Positions 46,943 to 56,000 of a stretch of DNA of 56,026 bases are shown one piece after another. The translations under genes and the position numbers were made by a program. This DNA is from Sporisorium sorghi. Lineage: Eukaryota > Basidiomycota > Ustilaginomycetes > Ustilaginales > Ustilaginaceae. The stretch lies in assembly GCA_023212695.1 (NCBI GenBank), contig JALCCG010000143.1:1-56026 (forward strand), given 5' to 3'. Each line of letters begins with the position of its first letter. Within the stretch, counting starts at the first letter, position 1. The notes beneath the pieces are model-generated. The model made no database searches, had not been told where the DNA came from, and saw only the letters and a list, made by a program, of their open reading frames with translations.

Positions 46943-48202
46943 ATGGAAAAATTGATGATCAGCGGTGGACGCCCACTGCGAGGTACTGTAACAATCAGTG
47001 GTGCCAAGAACAGTGCAATTGCGTTAATTCCCGCCGCAATCCTGGCGGAATCGGAAGTCGTACTTGATAATTTGCCGCTTCTCAGCGATGTAGCTGTTTA
47101 TGCTGAGATACTGGAAGAGTTAGGCGGTCAAGTTTCATGGGAAGGCAATCAGATGAGAATTGACCCTTCTGATATCAAATCTATTCCGATGCCTAACGGA
47201 CCCGTGAAGAAACTGCGCGCGTCCTACTATATGATGGGCGCCATGCTTGGAAGATTTAAAGAAGCCGTGATCGGACTGCCGGGCGGCTGTAATTTTGAAC
47301 CTCGTCCCATTGACCAGCACATTAAGGGCTTTGAAGCCCTGGGTGCGACCGTAACCAATGAACACGGTTCGATTCATCTGCACGCCAAAGAGCTGCGGGG
47401 CGCTAAGATATATCTGGATGTAAGCAGTGTTGGTGCAACCATTAACATTATGCTGGCGGCTGCCAAGGCCAAAGGCTCCACAATTATCGAAAATGCGGCG
47501 AAAGAGCCTGAAATTATAGATGTTGCTACACTTTTAAATTCCATGGGAGCTGTCATCAAGGGCGCCGGGACGGAGACCATCCGGATTGAAGGCGTAACCG
47601 AGATGCATGGCTGCCGTCATTCCATTATTCCAGACCGGATTCAGGCCGGTACATATATGATTGCTGCTGCCGCTACACGCGGTGATGTTCTGATCGACAA
47701 CGTCATTCCGAAGCATCTTGAAGCCCTTACGGCCAAGCTGATCGAGATGGGCGTTGGCATCGAAGAACTGGACGAAAGCATTCGCGTTACCGGTAAGGAC
47801 CGGTATCAGCATGCCGACGTGAAGGCTCTTATATATCCTGGATTTGCAACGGATTTGCAATCACCGATGACCAGCCTGCTCACCCAAGCAGAAGGCGTCA
47901 GTGTCCTCAGTGATTTTGTATATAGCAACCGGTTTAAACATGTACCAGAGTTAGTTCGCATGGGGGCCAGAATCCGTGTGGAGGGACGCTCAGCCATTAT
48001 TGAAGGCGGGCCGCTGAACGCAGCCAAAGTCAAGGCGACGGACCTTCGCGCAGGTGCCGCATTAGTCATTGCGGGTCTAACCGTGCCCGAAGGGGTAACC
48101 GAAGTCAGTGGCGTGGAATTCATTGATCGCGGTTATGATCATCTGGTATCCAATCTGCGAATGCTGGGTGCTGACGTATGGCGTGAGACCGAAGAAGAGT
48201 AA
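46943..48202 (+). CDS. murA: UDP-N-acetylglucosamine 1-carboxyvinyltransferase
   Basis: A 419-residue EPT-family enzyme that adds enolpyruvate to UDP-GlcNAc, the first committed step of peptidoglycan synthesis in the cytosol. The start [20 protein letters not shown] contains the conserved SGAKN just after, and the loop [11 protein letters not shown] places the reactive cysteine at residue 116, so the fosfomycin-sensitive cysteine form is predicted. Two-domain inside-out barrel repeats fit the length. Many Firmicutes have two copies; this one, next to fba and rho, corresponds by position to B. subtilis murAB (murZ). Confidence 0.96.
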   Translation: MEKLMISGGRPLRGTVTISGAKNSAIALIPAAILAESEVVLDNLPLLSDVAVYAEILEELGGQVSWEGNQMRIDPSDIKSIPMPNGPVKKLRASYYMMGAMLGRFKEAVIGLPGGCNFEPRPIDQHIKGFEALGATVTNEHGSIHLHAKELRGAKIYLDVSSVGATINIMLAAAKAKGSTIIENAAKEPEIIDVATLLNSMGAVIKGAGTETIRIEGVTEMHGCRHSIIPDRIQAGTYMIAAAATRGDVLIDNVIPKHLEALTAKLIEMGVGIEELDESIRVTGKDRYQHADVKALIYPGFATDLQSPMTSLLTQAEGVSVLSDFVYSNRFKHVPELVRMGARIRVEGRSAIIEGGPLNAAKVKATDLRAGAALVIAGLTVPEGVTEVSGVEFIDRGYDHLVSNLRMLGADVWRETEEE

Positions 48203-48354
48203 AATTTTTCCAAAATGAGGGAAATGTGTGGACCGAACTGCATATCTCCCTCTGATTTGGGTAATGCTCCTAGTAAAGCTCTCATAGAATAATAGACTAC
48301 ATGACAGCAGGTTCTGCTGCGACAGAAACAAATAATTGAATAGGTGGTTATTGA

Positions 48355-49683
48355 ATGGATTTACAAATATCCGATTTGGAAGGCATGAAGCTGACGGATC
48401 TGTATAAGCTGGCCAAGAAATATCAGATTCCTTATTATGGCCAGTTGAAGAAAAAAGAACTGATATTTGCGATTCTCCGAGCCCAGGCGGAACAGAGCGG
48501 CTTGATGTTTATGGAGGGCGTACTTGAGATTTTGCCGGAAGGATACGGCTTCCTTAGACCGATTAACTATTTGCCAAGCACGGAGGACATATACATCTCG
48601 GCATCCCAAATTCGCAAATTTGATCTACGGACCGGAGATTTGGTCTCAGGCAAATGTCGAACACCTAAAGAGAACGAACGTTACTTCGGACTGCTGCAGG
48701 TTAACGCCGTAAATGGAGAGAATCCAGCCGTTGCAGCGGAACGCTTGCACTTCCCAGCCTTGACTCCTCTTTATCCGCAAGAAAAGCTTGTTCTTGAAAC
48801 ATCCCCTAATCAGTTGTCAACCCGAATTATGGATTTGCTTGCACCTGTAGGTTTAGGACAACGCGGTTTGATCGTGGCGCCGCCAAAAGCAGGGAAAACG
48901 CTCCTCTTGAAAGAAATCGCCAACAGCATCTCAACCAACAATCCAGAGATTGAACTGTTTGTTTTACTCATCGATGAACGGCCAGAAGAAGTAACGGATA
49001 TGCAGCGTTCCGTAAAGGGCGAGGTGGTTGCTTCAACGTTCGACGAGCTTCCGGAGAACCATATCAAGGTTGCGGAACTGGTATTGTCGCGTGCATTGCG
49101 GCTGGTGGAGCATAAGAAGGACGTTGTTATTTTGCTGGACAGCATTACCCGTCTTGCCCGTGCATACAACCTGGTCATTCCTCCTTCCGGCAGAACGCTG
49201 AGCGGCGGTATTGATCCTGCGGCATTCCATCGTCCGAAGCGTTTCTTCGGGTCTGCGCGTAACGTGGAAGAAGGCGGAAGTCTGACCATACTCGCTACTG
49301 CCCTGGTTGAAACCGGGTCCCGGATGGATGATATTATTTATGAGGAATTTAAAGGAACAGGCAATATGGAGCTGCATTTGGACCGCCGTTTCGCGGAACG
49401 TCGTATTTTCCCGGCAATCGACATTCGTCGCTCGGGTACCCGGCGTGAAGAGGTGCTGCTGAACAAGGATGAACTGGACACCATTTGGGCAATCCGTAAA
49501 AATATGAACGATTCCGCTGACTTTGTGGAAGGGTTCCTCAAAAAAATGCGTGACAGCAAGAACAATGCGGAATTCTTGGCTTCATTTGATGTTAATGCCA
49601 ACAGCAGCAGCGGAACCGGGACTCAGGGCCAGTCGGCCAGACGTCCATCGCGTGCATCTGCAGCGACGGCACCTCAGACGTAA
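48355..49683 (+). CDS. rho: Transcription termination factor Rho
   Basis: A 442-residue hexameric RNA helicase. The N-terminal Rho_N helix bundle (1-45) leads to the cold-shock-like RNA-binding domain ([15 protein letters not shown] near 52-66). The RecA-like motor holds the P loop APPKAGKT near 178-185 and the Walker [11 protein letters not shown]. The C-terminal about 25 residues are Ser/Ala/Gln-rich and likely disordered, longer than in B. subtilis. The ATG follows AATAGGTGG. A radical SAM gene follows after 32 bp and then rpmE. Confidence 0.97.
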   Translation: MDLQISDLEGMKLTDLYKLAKKYQIPYYGQLKKKELIFAILRAQAEQSGLMFMEGVLEILPEGYGFLRPINYLPSTEDIYISASQIRKFDLRTGDLVSGKCRTPKENERYFGLLQVNAVNGENPAVAAERLHFPALTPLYPQEKLVLETSPNQLSTRIMDLLAPVGLGQRGLIVAPPKAGKTLLLKEIANSISTNNPEIELFVLLIDERPEEVTDMQRSVKGEVVASTFDELPENHIKVAELVLSRALRLVEHKKDVVILLDSITRLARAYNLVIPPSGRTLSGGIDPAAFHRPKRFFGSARNVEEGGSLTILATALVETGSRMDDIIYEEFKGTGNMELHLDRRFAERRIFPAIDIRRSGTRREEVLLNKDELDTIWAIRKNMNDSADFVEGFLKKMRDSKNNAEFLASFDVNANSSSGTGTQGQSARRPSRASAATAPQT

Positions 49684-49715
49684 AGCCCTGAACAACCGGA
49701 GAATAGGAGATCAAC

Positions 49716-50993
49716 ATGTATTTGGTTTATGCAGATGAACAAGGGAACGTATACGACCATTCTGAGCTGTACGGGCTTGCCCGCAGTGGGGATATGATCG
49801 TTGAAATATTGGATGATGAATTGATACCTCTGCCAGATGGGGCTACGCTGGTCGGCCTTCCGAGTACCCGAGCCATCGGGATGGATCCTGAGACCGGTGA
49901 AATGATGCCGCTTGAAGACGGGTATACAGCTGTCGGAGCGCTTTTGCCGCAAGGCTATACCCGATTGTGCTTGCCAGGCTATGTGAAGTCAGACAAGGAA
50001 TACAAGCTGCCGCTCTTCGGTTATTCGGCTGTCGTGTGGAAGGATGGCGCATTCTACACAACTGCGCGCTTGTCCGATGACCCTGAGAAGTGGAATCCAA
50101 TGAATTGCGATTTGAATGATCTTGAGCTTGGGGTTAAGACTCTGAAGGAGAAATATCCGGAGAACCGGCTCTATGAGCATCTGTCCAACTGTGCATTGGG
50201 ATACGAATGCCTCACGGCATCGAACACGTTCCTGAATCGCTGGGAGGGTGCGGTTCCCGTATCCTATTCCTGTAATGCAGGCTGTTTCGGGTGTATCTCG
50301 GAACAGCCGGATGACAGCGGCTTTGTCGCCCCTCAGACCCGGATGAATTTCCGCCCGAGGGTAGAAGAGCTGGTGCAGGTGATGTTGGAACATCTGAAAA
50401 CACCGGAGTCCATCATCAGCTTTGGCCAAGGTTGTGAGGGTGAGCCTTCCACACAAGCGAAGATCATTATCGAAGCGATGAGAGAAGTTCGGTCACAGAC
50501 GGATATGGGATATATCAATATTAATACCAATGCGGGTTTGACCGATTTCATCCGCGGCATCGTGGATGCGGGCCTTGACTTGATGCGAGTGAGCACCATC
50601 AGTGCATTGGATGGCCATTATAACGCATACTACAAACCAAGAGGATATACGCTCGCTAATGTGGAGAAGTCCCTTCGCTATGCAACCGACCAAGGCGTGT
50701 ATACTTCCATCAACTATCTGATCTTCCCCGGCGTAACCGATCGCGAGGAAGAGCTGGAAGCCATGATTGAGTTTGCCCGGCGTACTGGGCTTAAATTAAT
50801 CCAGCTTCGTAATCTTAATATCGACCCTGAAAGCTATCTCCAGCTCATTCCGCCTGCACAAGGCGAGATTCTCGGGATGAAGCAGGCCATTGAGATTATG
50901 CAAGAGGAATTACCTGATGTGGTCATTGGATCCTACACTCATGTACCTCCTGCCGGACAGGCAAGACCGAAGAAGAGAACGTCTCTGATTTAA
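49716..50993 (+). CDS. Radical SAM protein of unknown function
   Basis: A 425-residue protein. The iron-sulfur motif is C186-x3-C190-x2-C193 (CNAGCFGC) in the middle of the sequence, followed by a radical SAM barrel with FGQGCEGEPS near 230-239, a glycine-rich SAM-binding element. About 180 N-terminal residues form a separate beta-rich domain that I do not recognise (starting MYLVYADEQGNVYDH). There are no clear extra cysteine clusters near the C-terminus. It lies 32 bp after rho and before rpmE, probably in one operon with rho. The substrate is unknown. Confidence 0.88.
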   Translation: MYLVYADEQGNVYDHSELYGLARSGDMIVEILDDELIPLPDGATLVGLPSTRAIGMDPETGEMMPLEDGYTAVGALLPQGYTRLCLPGYVKSDKEYKLPLFGYSAVVWKDGAFYTTARLSDDPEKWNPMNCDLNDLELGVKTLKEKYPENRLYEHLSNCALGYECLTASNTFLNRWEGAVPVSYSCNAGCFGCISEQPDDSGFVAPQTRMNFRPRVEELVQVMLEHLKTPESIISFGQGCEGEPSTQAKIIIEAMREVRSQTDMGYININTNAGLTDFIRGIVDAGLDLMRVSTISALDGHYNAYYKPRGYTLANVEKSLRYATDQGVYTSINYLIFPGVTDREEELEAMIEFARRTGLKLIQLRNLNIDPESYLQLIPPAQGEILGMKQAIEIMQEELPDVVIGSYTHVPPAGQARPKKRTSLI

Positions 50994-51077
50994 CCGGTAC
51001 ATGGCCCGTTGTTTATCTGCTAAAAACAGGGTGAAATTCCATTTGTGAACTTGTCTGATGTTTTGTGTATAGGGCTA

Positions 51078-51106
51078 TTGCGCAATCAATATGCTCGTGA
51101 TATACT
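51078..51106 (+). promoter_or_regulatory. rpmE promoter
   Basis: TTGCGC (51078-51083) and TATACT (51101-51106) are 17 bp apart. Confidence 0.55.
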
Positions 51107-51172
51107 CGGTTTATGTGTCCATATAACTCTGGGTCCGCATGAGGCTCAGGGCGGAAAGAGGTGAAAGCTACA

Positions 51173-51370
51173 ATGAAACAAGATATTCAACCGAAATATC
51201 ACGTTACTACAGTTACTTGTGCTTGCGGTAATACGTTTGAAACAGGTTCTGTAAAACCAGATCTTCGTGTAGAGATTTGCTCGAACTGTCATCCGTTCTT
51301 CACAGGTAAACAGAAATTCCTGGATGCTGGCGGTCGTGTTGATAGATTCAAAAAGAAATACGGTATCTAA
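51173..51370 (+). CDS. rpmE: 50S ribosomal protein L31 (zinc-binding form)
   Basis: A 65-residue ribosomal protein of the large subunit. Four zinc ligands are visible in TCACGNTF and [11 protein letters not shown], so this is the zinc-containing C+ type rather than the zinc-free paralog used in zinc starvation. The ending DRFKKKYG is standard. The ATG at 51173 follows AAAGAGGTG. The leader contains a nested stem that can cover the ribosome site (51127-51160), which may allow autoregulation. Confidence 0.96.
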   Translation: MKQDIQPKYHVTTVTCACGNTFETGSVKPDLRVEICSNCHPFFTGKQKFLDAGGRVDRFKKKYGI

Positions 51371-51375
51371 TAAAC

Positions 51376-51407
51376 AAACCCTTCGCCCCTATGGCCGAAG
51401 GGTTTTT
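51376..51407 (+). terminator. rpmE terminator
   Basis: AACCCTTCG pairs with CGAAGGGTT over a loop of about ten bases, followed by TTTTT. Confidence 0.9.
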
Positions 51408-51450
51408 GTCTGTCTATAGGCGTGATATGCCTTGTAACTTCTTCCGTCGG

Positions 51451-51479
51451 TTGCTTTTTTGATAGCCATGCGATATACT
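51451..51479 (+). promoter_or_regulatory. SRP RNA promoter
   Basis: TTGCTT (51451-51456) and TATACT (51474-51479) are 17 bp apart, placing the start near 51486, where the RNA's 5' end is expected. Confidence 0.6.
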
Positions 51480-51485
51480 AAAGTT

Positions 51486-51755
51486 CGCCGTGCTAGACGG
51501 GGAGGTAGCGGTGCCCTGTAACTCGCAATCCGCTGTAGCGAGGTTGAATTCCTGTTAGAGGTATTGTCGATGTGAGGCTGGTCCCTGCACTCAATGTTGA
51601 CGGTTGGGTCCTCCGCAATGAGCACTTGTGAACCTGGTCAGGTCCGGAAGGAAGCAGCCATAAGCAAGATCGCTTTTGTGCCGGAGGGGTGCCTAGCCCG
51701 AGTTGTTGTTCAGGATTGCCGCTCGGATCGCAATTATCAATAACAGGTGCACGGT
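51486..51755 (+). ncRNA. ffs: Signal recognition particle RNA (long Bacillus type)
   Basis: The conserved 5' block GCCGTGCTAGACGGGGAGGT and the apical domain CAGGTCCGGAAGGAAGCAGC are unmistakable. The 5' GCCGTGC pairs with GCACGGT at the 3' end. At about 270 nt it is the long form with an Alu domain, as in B. subtilis scRNA. It lies upstream of dnaX as in Bacillus, and a terminator follows. Confidence 0.95.
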
Positions 51756-51771
51756 ATACATAACTGCACAT

Positions 51772-51802
51772 AACACCTTTGCCATTGGCAAGGGTGTTTT
51801 TT
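51772..51802 (+). terminator. SRP RNA terminator
   Basis: AACACCTTTGCC pairs with GGCAAGGGTGTT (one mismatch at most) over a 3-nt loop, followed by T residues. Confidence 0.88.
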
Positions 51803-51870
51803 GTCGAGGCTGCCTGATATCGAGGGAAATCCTTCATGCTAACTTGGATAAAGATTTCCAAGTAAACGTT

Positions 51871-51900
51871 TTGCTAAGGCAGGGGAAAGTAGTATAGAAT
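51871..51900 (+). promoter_or_regulatory. Possible dnaX promoter
   Basis: TTGCTA (51871-51876) and TAGAAT (51895-51900) are 18 bp apart; a second TATAAT at 51905-51910 is an alternative -10. The leader would be about 140 nt. Confidence 0.4.
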
Positions 51901-52046
51901 GTAGTATAATATAACCGTTAACTCACGCTTTTTCAGGTTGAGATTGACCATGAAAGTAAGAGCAATGCACACGGAGATGGGGCTGCAGTCTATACCGATT
52001 AGTTATTAATCTTCGTGAAGTGGAAGTTGAAAGAGGGTAAAGCACA

Positions 52047-53768
52047 GTGGAACATATCGCGTTATATCGTGCTTGGCGACCGCAGTCATTCGGTGACATG
52101 GTGGGCCAGCAGCATATTATCCAGACCCTGCAGAATGCCATTCGCGAGCAGCGGGTTTCCCATGCCTACCTGTTCAGCGGTCCACGGGGTACGGGCAAGA
52201 CCAGTGCCGCTAAAATTTTGGCCAAAGCCGTGAACTGCGAGCATGGTCCGGCTGAGGAACCCTGCAACGAATGCGAAGCCTGCCGGCGGATAACGTCCGG
52301 AGCCGTTATGGATGTTCAGGAGATCGACGCTGCTTCCAACCGCGGTGTCGAGGAGATCCGTGATTTGCGGGAGAAGGTCAAATACGCACCGACCGAGGTC
52401 CGGCGCAAAGTTTATATTATCGATGAAGTGCACATGTTGACGACGGAAGCATTCAATGCCTTATTGAAAACGCTGGAGGAGCCGCCGGCACACGTGATGT
52501 TTATACTAGCGACAACAGAGCCCCATAGACTTCCTGCAACGATTATTTCACGCTGTCAGCGGTTTGATTTTCGGAGGGTCTCCCTTGATGAGCAAACCGG
52601 TCGATTGCAGCAGATTTGCGGGGAAGAGGGAATTACGGCAGATCATGAAGCGCTGCAGTATATTGCCCGTCTATCGGATGGCGGTATGCGTGATGCACTG
52701 AGTATTCTGGATCAGATCGCTTCGTTTACCGGTGGCACGGTGTCTTATCAACAGGTCATGGACATGACGGGTGGTATTGCCTCGGAGCAGTTTGGGCGTC
52801 TTGCCAGCGCCGTGAAACAGGGGGATGCCGGGCTCGTGCTGCAAATCGTGGAGCAGTTTATGCAGGAGGGAAAAAGTGCCGACAAGTGCATGGAGAATCT
52901 CCTGTATTATTTCCGTGATTTGCTTATGATCAAGATGGTGCCCGATGCCGACAAGCTGACCGACCGGGTTCTGAATCCGGCAGAATTTCAGGAAATGGCC
53001 AATGCCTTCAGCCGCGATGAATTATTTCAGATGATTGATACGCTGAGCCGCTATCAGAGTGAGATGAAGTACGCCTCGCAGCCGCAAACCTTGTTTGAGG
53101 TAGCCCTGCTTAAGCTTTCCGGTATTCCTCAATCCACGGGTGGGGCAACAAGTGCCCATGGTACAGCCGACGCCGGGGAGCTGGCTCAGTTGAAGCAGCA
53201 TGTAGCCGCGCTCGAGAAGAAGCTGGAACGCCTGATGCAGAACGGTGTTCCAGCGTCGAACCAACGGGAAGCTGCCAAGTCTACCCGTACACCAGCGCCG
53301 AAAGCAGCATCATCTGCCAAGATTCCGCAGCATATGGATCAGTATGTAGCTTCCCGAACCGGGGAAGAGTACACCGCAGTTCAGCGGCAGTGGGCTCAAA
53401 TACTCCAGAATGTAAAAGAGGAGAAGGTTACGGTCCACGCGTGGCTGATGGATGGAGAGCCGGTGTCCGTATGGGAGGACAAGGTGCTTGTCGCTTTCAA
53501 AAACAACATCCACCGCGAAACGACCGAGAAACCTGCCAATAAGCAGGTGATTGAAGGGGTGCTTGATTCTACGCTCGGCAAGCCGTATCATCTGGTGACG
53601 ATGATGCTTCGTGACTGGAGCGACGCGGTTGAAGGAGCAGGCAAGCCTCAGGCAGAAGAGCTTAAGCTGGAGCACGAGGTGGCTGATGCTGAAGCCGGTG
53701 GAGAAAAACCATGGATTGATGAGGCGATCCAGTTATTTGGGGAAGACCTCGTTGTCATAAAAGACTAG
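52047..53768 (+). CDS. dnaX: DNA polymerase III subunit gamma/tau
   Basis: A 573-residue clamp-loader ATPase. The P loop GPRGTGKT is at 45-52, the zinc module cysteines are C64, C73, C76 and C79, and Walker B is VYIIDEVHML. The sensor 1 ATTEPHRLP and the arginine-finger region SRCQRF are intact. Domain III (about 230-360) is followed by a variable, Ala/Pro-rich linker and the tau C-terminal region. I saw no slippery run for a gamma frameshift. The start is GTG after AAGAGGG. ebfC and recR follow closely in one operon. Confidence 0.97.
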   Translation: MEHIALYRAWRPQSFGDMVGQQHIIQTLQNAIREQRVSHAYLFSGPRGTGKTSAAKILAKAVNCEHGPAEEPCNECEACRRITSGAVMDVQEIDAASNRGVEEIRDLREKVKYAPTEVRRKVYIIDEVHMLTTEAFNALLKTLEEPPAHVMFILATTEPHRLPATIISRCQRFDFRRVSLDEQTGRLQQICGEEGITADHEALQYIARLSDGGMRDALSILDQIASFTGGTVSYQQVMDMTGGIASEQFGRLASAVKQGDAGLVLQIVEQFMQEGKSADKCMENLLYYFRDLLMIKMVPDADKLTDRVLNPAEFQEMANAFSRDELFQMIDTLSRYQSEMKYASQPQTLFEVALLKLSGIPQSTGGATSAHGTADAGELAQLKQHVAALEKKLERLMQNGVPASNQREAAKSTRTPAPKAASSAKIPQHMDQYVASRTGEEYTAVQRQWAQILQNVKEEKVTVHAWLMDGEPVSVWEDKVLVAFKNNIHRETTEKPANKQVIEGVLDSTLGKPYHLVTMMLRDWSDAVEGAGKPQAEELKLEHEVADAEAGGEKPWIDEAIQLFGEDLVVIKD

Positions 53769-53808
53769 CACGTGACTGCGTGCACCCTATTATAAGGAGA
53801 GATGAAAC

Positions 53809-54120
53809 ATGAATAATATGAACCAAATGATGAAGCAAGTAAAAAAGATGCAGGAGCAAATGCTGAAAGCTCAGGAAGAGCTGGCTACCAAAACCGTTGA
53901 AGGCACTTCCGGCGGAGGCGTGGTTACCGTAGAAGTGAGTGGGCACAAGCAAATTCTGTCCATCAACATCAAGCCGGAGGCAGTTGATCCGGATGACGTG
54001 GAAATGCTGCAGGACCTGGTGCTCACAGCGGTTAATGACGCACTTGCCAAGGCAGAAGAAATCGCAAATGCCGATATGGGCAAATTTACAGGCGGCATGA
54101 AAATCCCGGGCTTGTTCTAA
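53809..54120 (+). CDS. ebfC: YbaB/EbfC family nucleoid-associated protein
   Basis: A 103-residue DNA-binding dimer that coats the nucleoid. The Met/Gln/Lys-rich helical start ([18 protein letters not shown]) and the core [25 protein letters not shown] are typical. In B. subtilis this is YaaK. The ATG follows AAGGAGAGA. It lies between dnaX and recR, its usual place, with short gaps that indicate one operon. Confidence 0.96.
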   Translation: MNNMNQMMKQVKKMQEQMLKAQEELATKTVEGTSGGGVVTVEVSGHKQILSINIKPEAVDPDDVEMLQDLVLTAVNDALAKAEEIANADMGKFTGGMKIPGLF

Positions 54121-54145
54121 TCTAACCTAGAAGGAGTAGTTACAT

Positions 54146-54745
54146 TTGTACTATCCTGAACCGATCGCGAAGCTCATTGACGCCTTTACGCGACTGCCGG
54201 GTGTGGGGCCGAAAACGGCCGCCCGCCTGGCTTTTCATGTTCTGAACATGAAGGAAGATGATGTTATTGATTTTGCCAAAGCGTTAGTCAGCGTCAAAAG
54301 GAATCTGCATTACTGCTCTGTCTGCTGCAATATCACCGATACGGATCCGTGCCGGGTATGTCAGGACAAGACCCGGGATCCCTCCACCATCTGCGTAGTA
54401 CAGGATGCAAAAGATCTCGTGGCGATGGAGCGTACGAAGGAATTTGATGGCTACTATCACGTTCTTCATGGGGCGATATCTCCCATGGAGGGTATTGGAC
54501 CGGACGAAATTCGTCTCAAGGAGCTGCTTACGCGCCTTAGCGACGAGAGAGTGAAAGAATTGATTTTGGCCACGAATGCGAATATTGAAGGTGAGGCGAC
54601 GGCGATGTACATATCGCGGCTTGTCCGTCCATTTGATATTAAAGTGACCCGAATTGCTCATGGACTTCCTGTGGGGGGCGACTTGGAGTATGCGGATGAA
54701 GTAACCTTGTCCAAGGCGCTCGAAGGACGGCGTGAATTGAACTAA
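54146..54745 (+). CDS. recR: Recombination protein RecR
   Basis: A 199-residue ring-forming protein that works with RecF and RecO to load RecA at gaps. A helix-hairpin-helix ([15 protein letters not shown] near 17-31) is followed by a four-cysteine zinc finger ([16 protein letters not shown] near 57-72) and a Toprim domain with [13 protein letters not shown] and [12 protein letters not shown]. The start is TTG after AGAAGGAG. It closes the dnaX-ebfC-recR operon. Confidence 0.97.
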   Translation: MYYPEPIAKLIDAFTRLPGVGPKTAARLAFHVLNMKEDDVIDFAKALVSVKRNLHYCSVCCNITDTDPCRVCQDKTRDPSTICVVQDAKDLVAMERTKEFDGYYHVLHGAISPMEGIGPDEIRLKELLTRLSDERVKELILATNANIEGEATAMYISRLVRPFDIKVTRIAHGLPVGGDLEYADEVTLSKALEGRRELN

Positions 54746-54885
54746 TATGTTCTCATCATCCCTGCGCAGCTTAATTTAAATGAATCCTTGCTTACATTAG
54801 GGAGGGACATTAGGCGTTGCTGCAGCAGTGTTTTTTTCAAAAGAATAATGGTATAGGGATAGGTGGTCTTAAATCCCTGAACACG
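54746..54885. other. Gap after recR, no gene seen
   Basis: A weak hairpin with a T run (TGCTGCAGCA then GTGTTTTTTT, about 54818-54837) may end part of the recR transcripts. Confidence 0.4.
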
Positions 54886-54922
54886 AACGAGCATTAGAAG
54901 GTATTCTGATGGCTCGTTTTTT
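54886..54922 (+). terminator. recR operon terminator
   Basis: AACGAGC pairs with GCTCGTT, with an inner TAGAA/TTCTG match, followed by six T residues. Confidence 0.8.
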
Positions 54923-55059
54923 CTTTGTCTTTTTGCTGTGCAGAAAGTAGAGTAGGGAAGATTTGTTTTGGTTCTAAGTTTGTCCTCCTCTCGATATGAA
55001 TGTTACAGACGGTCATAATGGCAGTGCCAAACATTCATATTCATAGGAGAGTGAGCAGA

Positions 55060-55350
55060 ATGAAGATATGGTGGAAGCAGTCGAAGAAGCGAGAGGAAGA
55101 AACCTACATCACGATTGAGGATCAAGAGCGGATGTGGCATGTATTCATGGATGTTCGGAGATCCCAGATGGAGTGGGAACGTGCTCATCTGCTATTTCAA
55201 GAGGCTACGGGTCAGGATCAGATTGATTATGCCATCTACATGCTGGAGGCAGCGGAACGTAAATACCAGATGAATCTCAAACAGGCCAAGCAGCTCAACC
55301 TGGATGGGGCGCAGATGCAGTATATCGAGCAGAAGAGAGAGAATGGCTAA
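55060..55350 (+). CDS. yaaL: YaaL family protein (DUF2508)
   Basis: A 96-residue charged, wholly helical protein (RMWHVFMDVRRSQMEWERAHLLFQEATG and QDQIDYAIYMLEAAERKYQ). Sequence style and place between recR and bofA match B. subtilis YaaL, whose function is unknown. The start is ATG 55060 after TAGGAGAG; a longer reading to 55000 has no ribosome site. bofA follows after 47 bp. Confidence 0.88.
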   Translation: MKIWWKQSKKREEETYITIEDQERMWHVFMDVRRSQMEWERAHLLFQEATGQDQIDYAIYMLEAAERKYQMNLKQAKQLNLDGAQMQYIEQKRENG

Positions 55351-55397
55351 AAGAGGCCGCTGTTGCGGTTCTTATACCATATGAAGGAGGAGTATCT

Positions 55398-55664
55398 ATG
55401 AAACTGGTTGTTCTAGGGGTTCTAAGCATATCGCTATTATTGCTCATCTATATCATCTTCAGAAAGAAACTCGGGCTGGGTTGGTTAACTGTATTTGGCG
55501 CTCATCTTGCTCTCTCTGCGGTGGCGATTTATATTGTGAATTTCACTGGTTTAGCGGCGGAGACTTACATTCCCCTGAATCCAATGACCATTGGAACTGT
55601 AATGGTATTGGGTCTGCCTGGCGTAGCTCTCTTGGTCGGTTTAAAAATAACTTTATTAGGGTAG
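55398..55664 (+). CDS. bofA: Pro-sigma-K processing inhibitor BofA
   Basis: An 88-residue membrane protein with helices near 3-21 and 29-52 and a hydrophobic C-terminal segment (about 65-88). In the mother cell BofA, with SpoIVFA, holds back the SpoIVFB protease until the forespore signals, so delaying sigma-K activation. The ending PGVALLVGLKITLLG fits the family. The ATG follows AAGGAGGAG. Gene order recR-yaaL-bofA-rrn is the same as in B. subtilis. Confidence 0.9.
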   Translation: MKLVVLGVLSISLLLLIYIIFRKKLGLGWLTVFGAHLALSAVAIYIVNFTGLAAETYIPLNPMTIGTVMVLGLPGVALLVGLKITLLG

Positions 55665-55694
55665 TTGACGCATGCTTATAATCTATGATACATT
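55665..55694 (+). promoter_or_regulatory. rRNA operon promoter P1
   Basis: TTGACG (55665-55670) and TACATT (55689-55694) are 18 bp apart. It begins right after the bofA stop. Confidence 0.5.
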
Positions 55695-55774
55695 AATGTT
55701 CGCCCGTTTGATTTGGGGTGTAAAAGATTGACCGGTTAGGCAGAAGATTGATTGAAAAAAATCAAAAAAACTTC

Positions 55775-55804
55775 TTGACCAACAGCAAGCTAGTATGATA
55801 TATT
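55775..55804 (+). promoter_or_regulatory. rRNA operon promoter P2
   Basis: TTGACC (55775-55780) and TATATT (55799-55804) are 18 bp apart; an A-tract upstream (55756-55770) looks like an UP element. Confidence 0.65.
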
Positions 55805-55844
55805 ATAAAAGTCGCCGCTGAGATGCGGATGACAAACAAAAAAC

Positions 55845-56000
55845 GATTGATCTTTGAAAACTGAACAACGAGTGAGTAAGGATTTTACTTGTGAAATCCA
55901 TTGCGAAATCATCATGTACAAGCCTTTGGTTTGTTGGGTGATGGAGCATAATAGAGAATTGAACAAATTCTCGTCAGTTTCTAAATGAGCAAGTCAAACC
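55845..56000 (+). promoter_or_regulatory. rRNA leader with boxA-like antitermination site
   Basis: TGATCTTTGAAAACTGAAC near 55848-55866 is the conserved Firmicutes rRNA leader/boxA region. The leader continues to the 16S start and has no gene. Confidence 0.7.

Noticed and set aside
51950..52009. 19-codon ATG frame in the dnaX leader
   Set aside because: It could be a leader peptide, but the ribosome site is weak, no regulatory codon run is present and no attenuator hairpin follows.
52047..53768. Programmed frameshift site in dnaX
   Set aside because: No A-rich slippery heptamer with a following stem was seen in the linker region.
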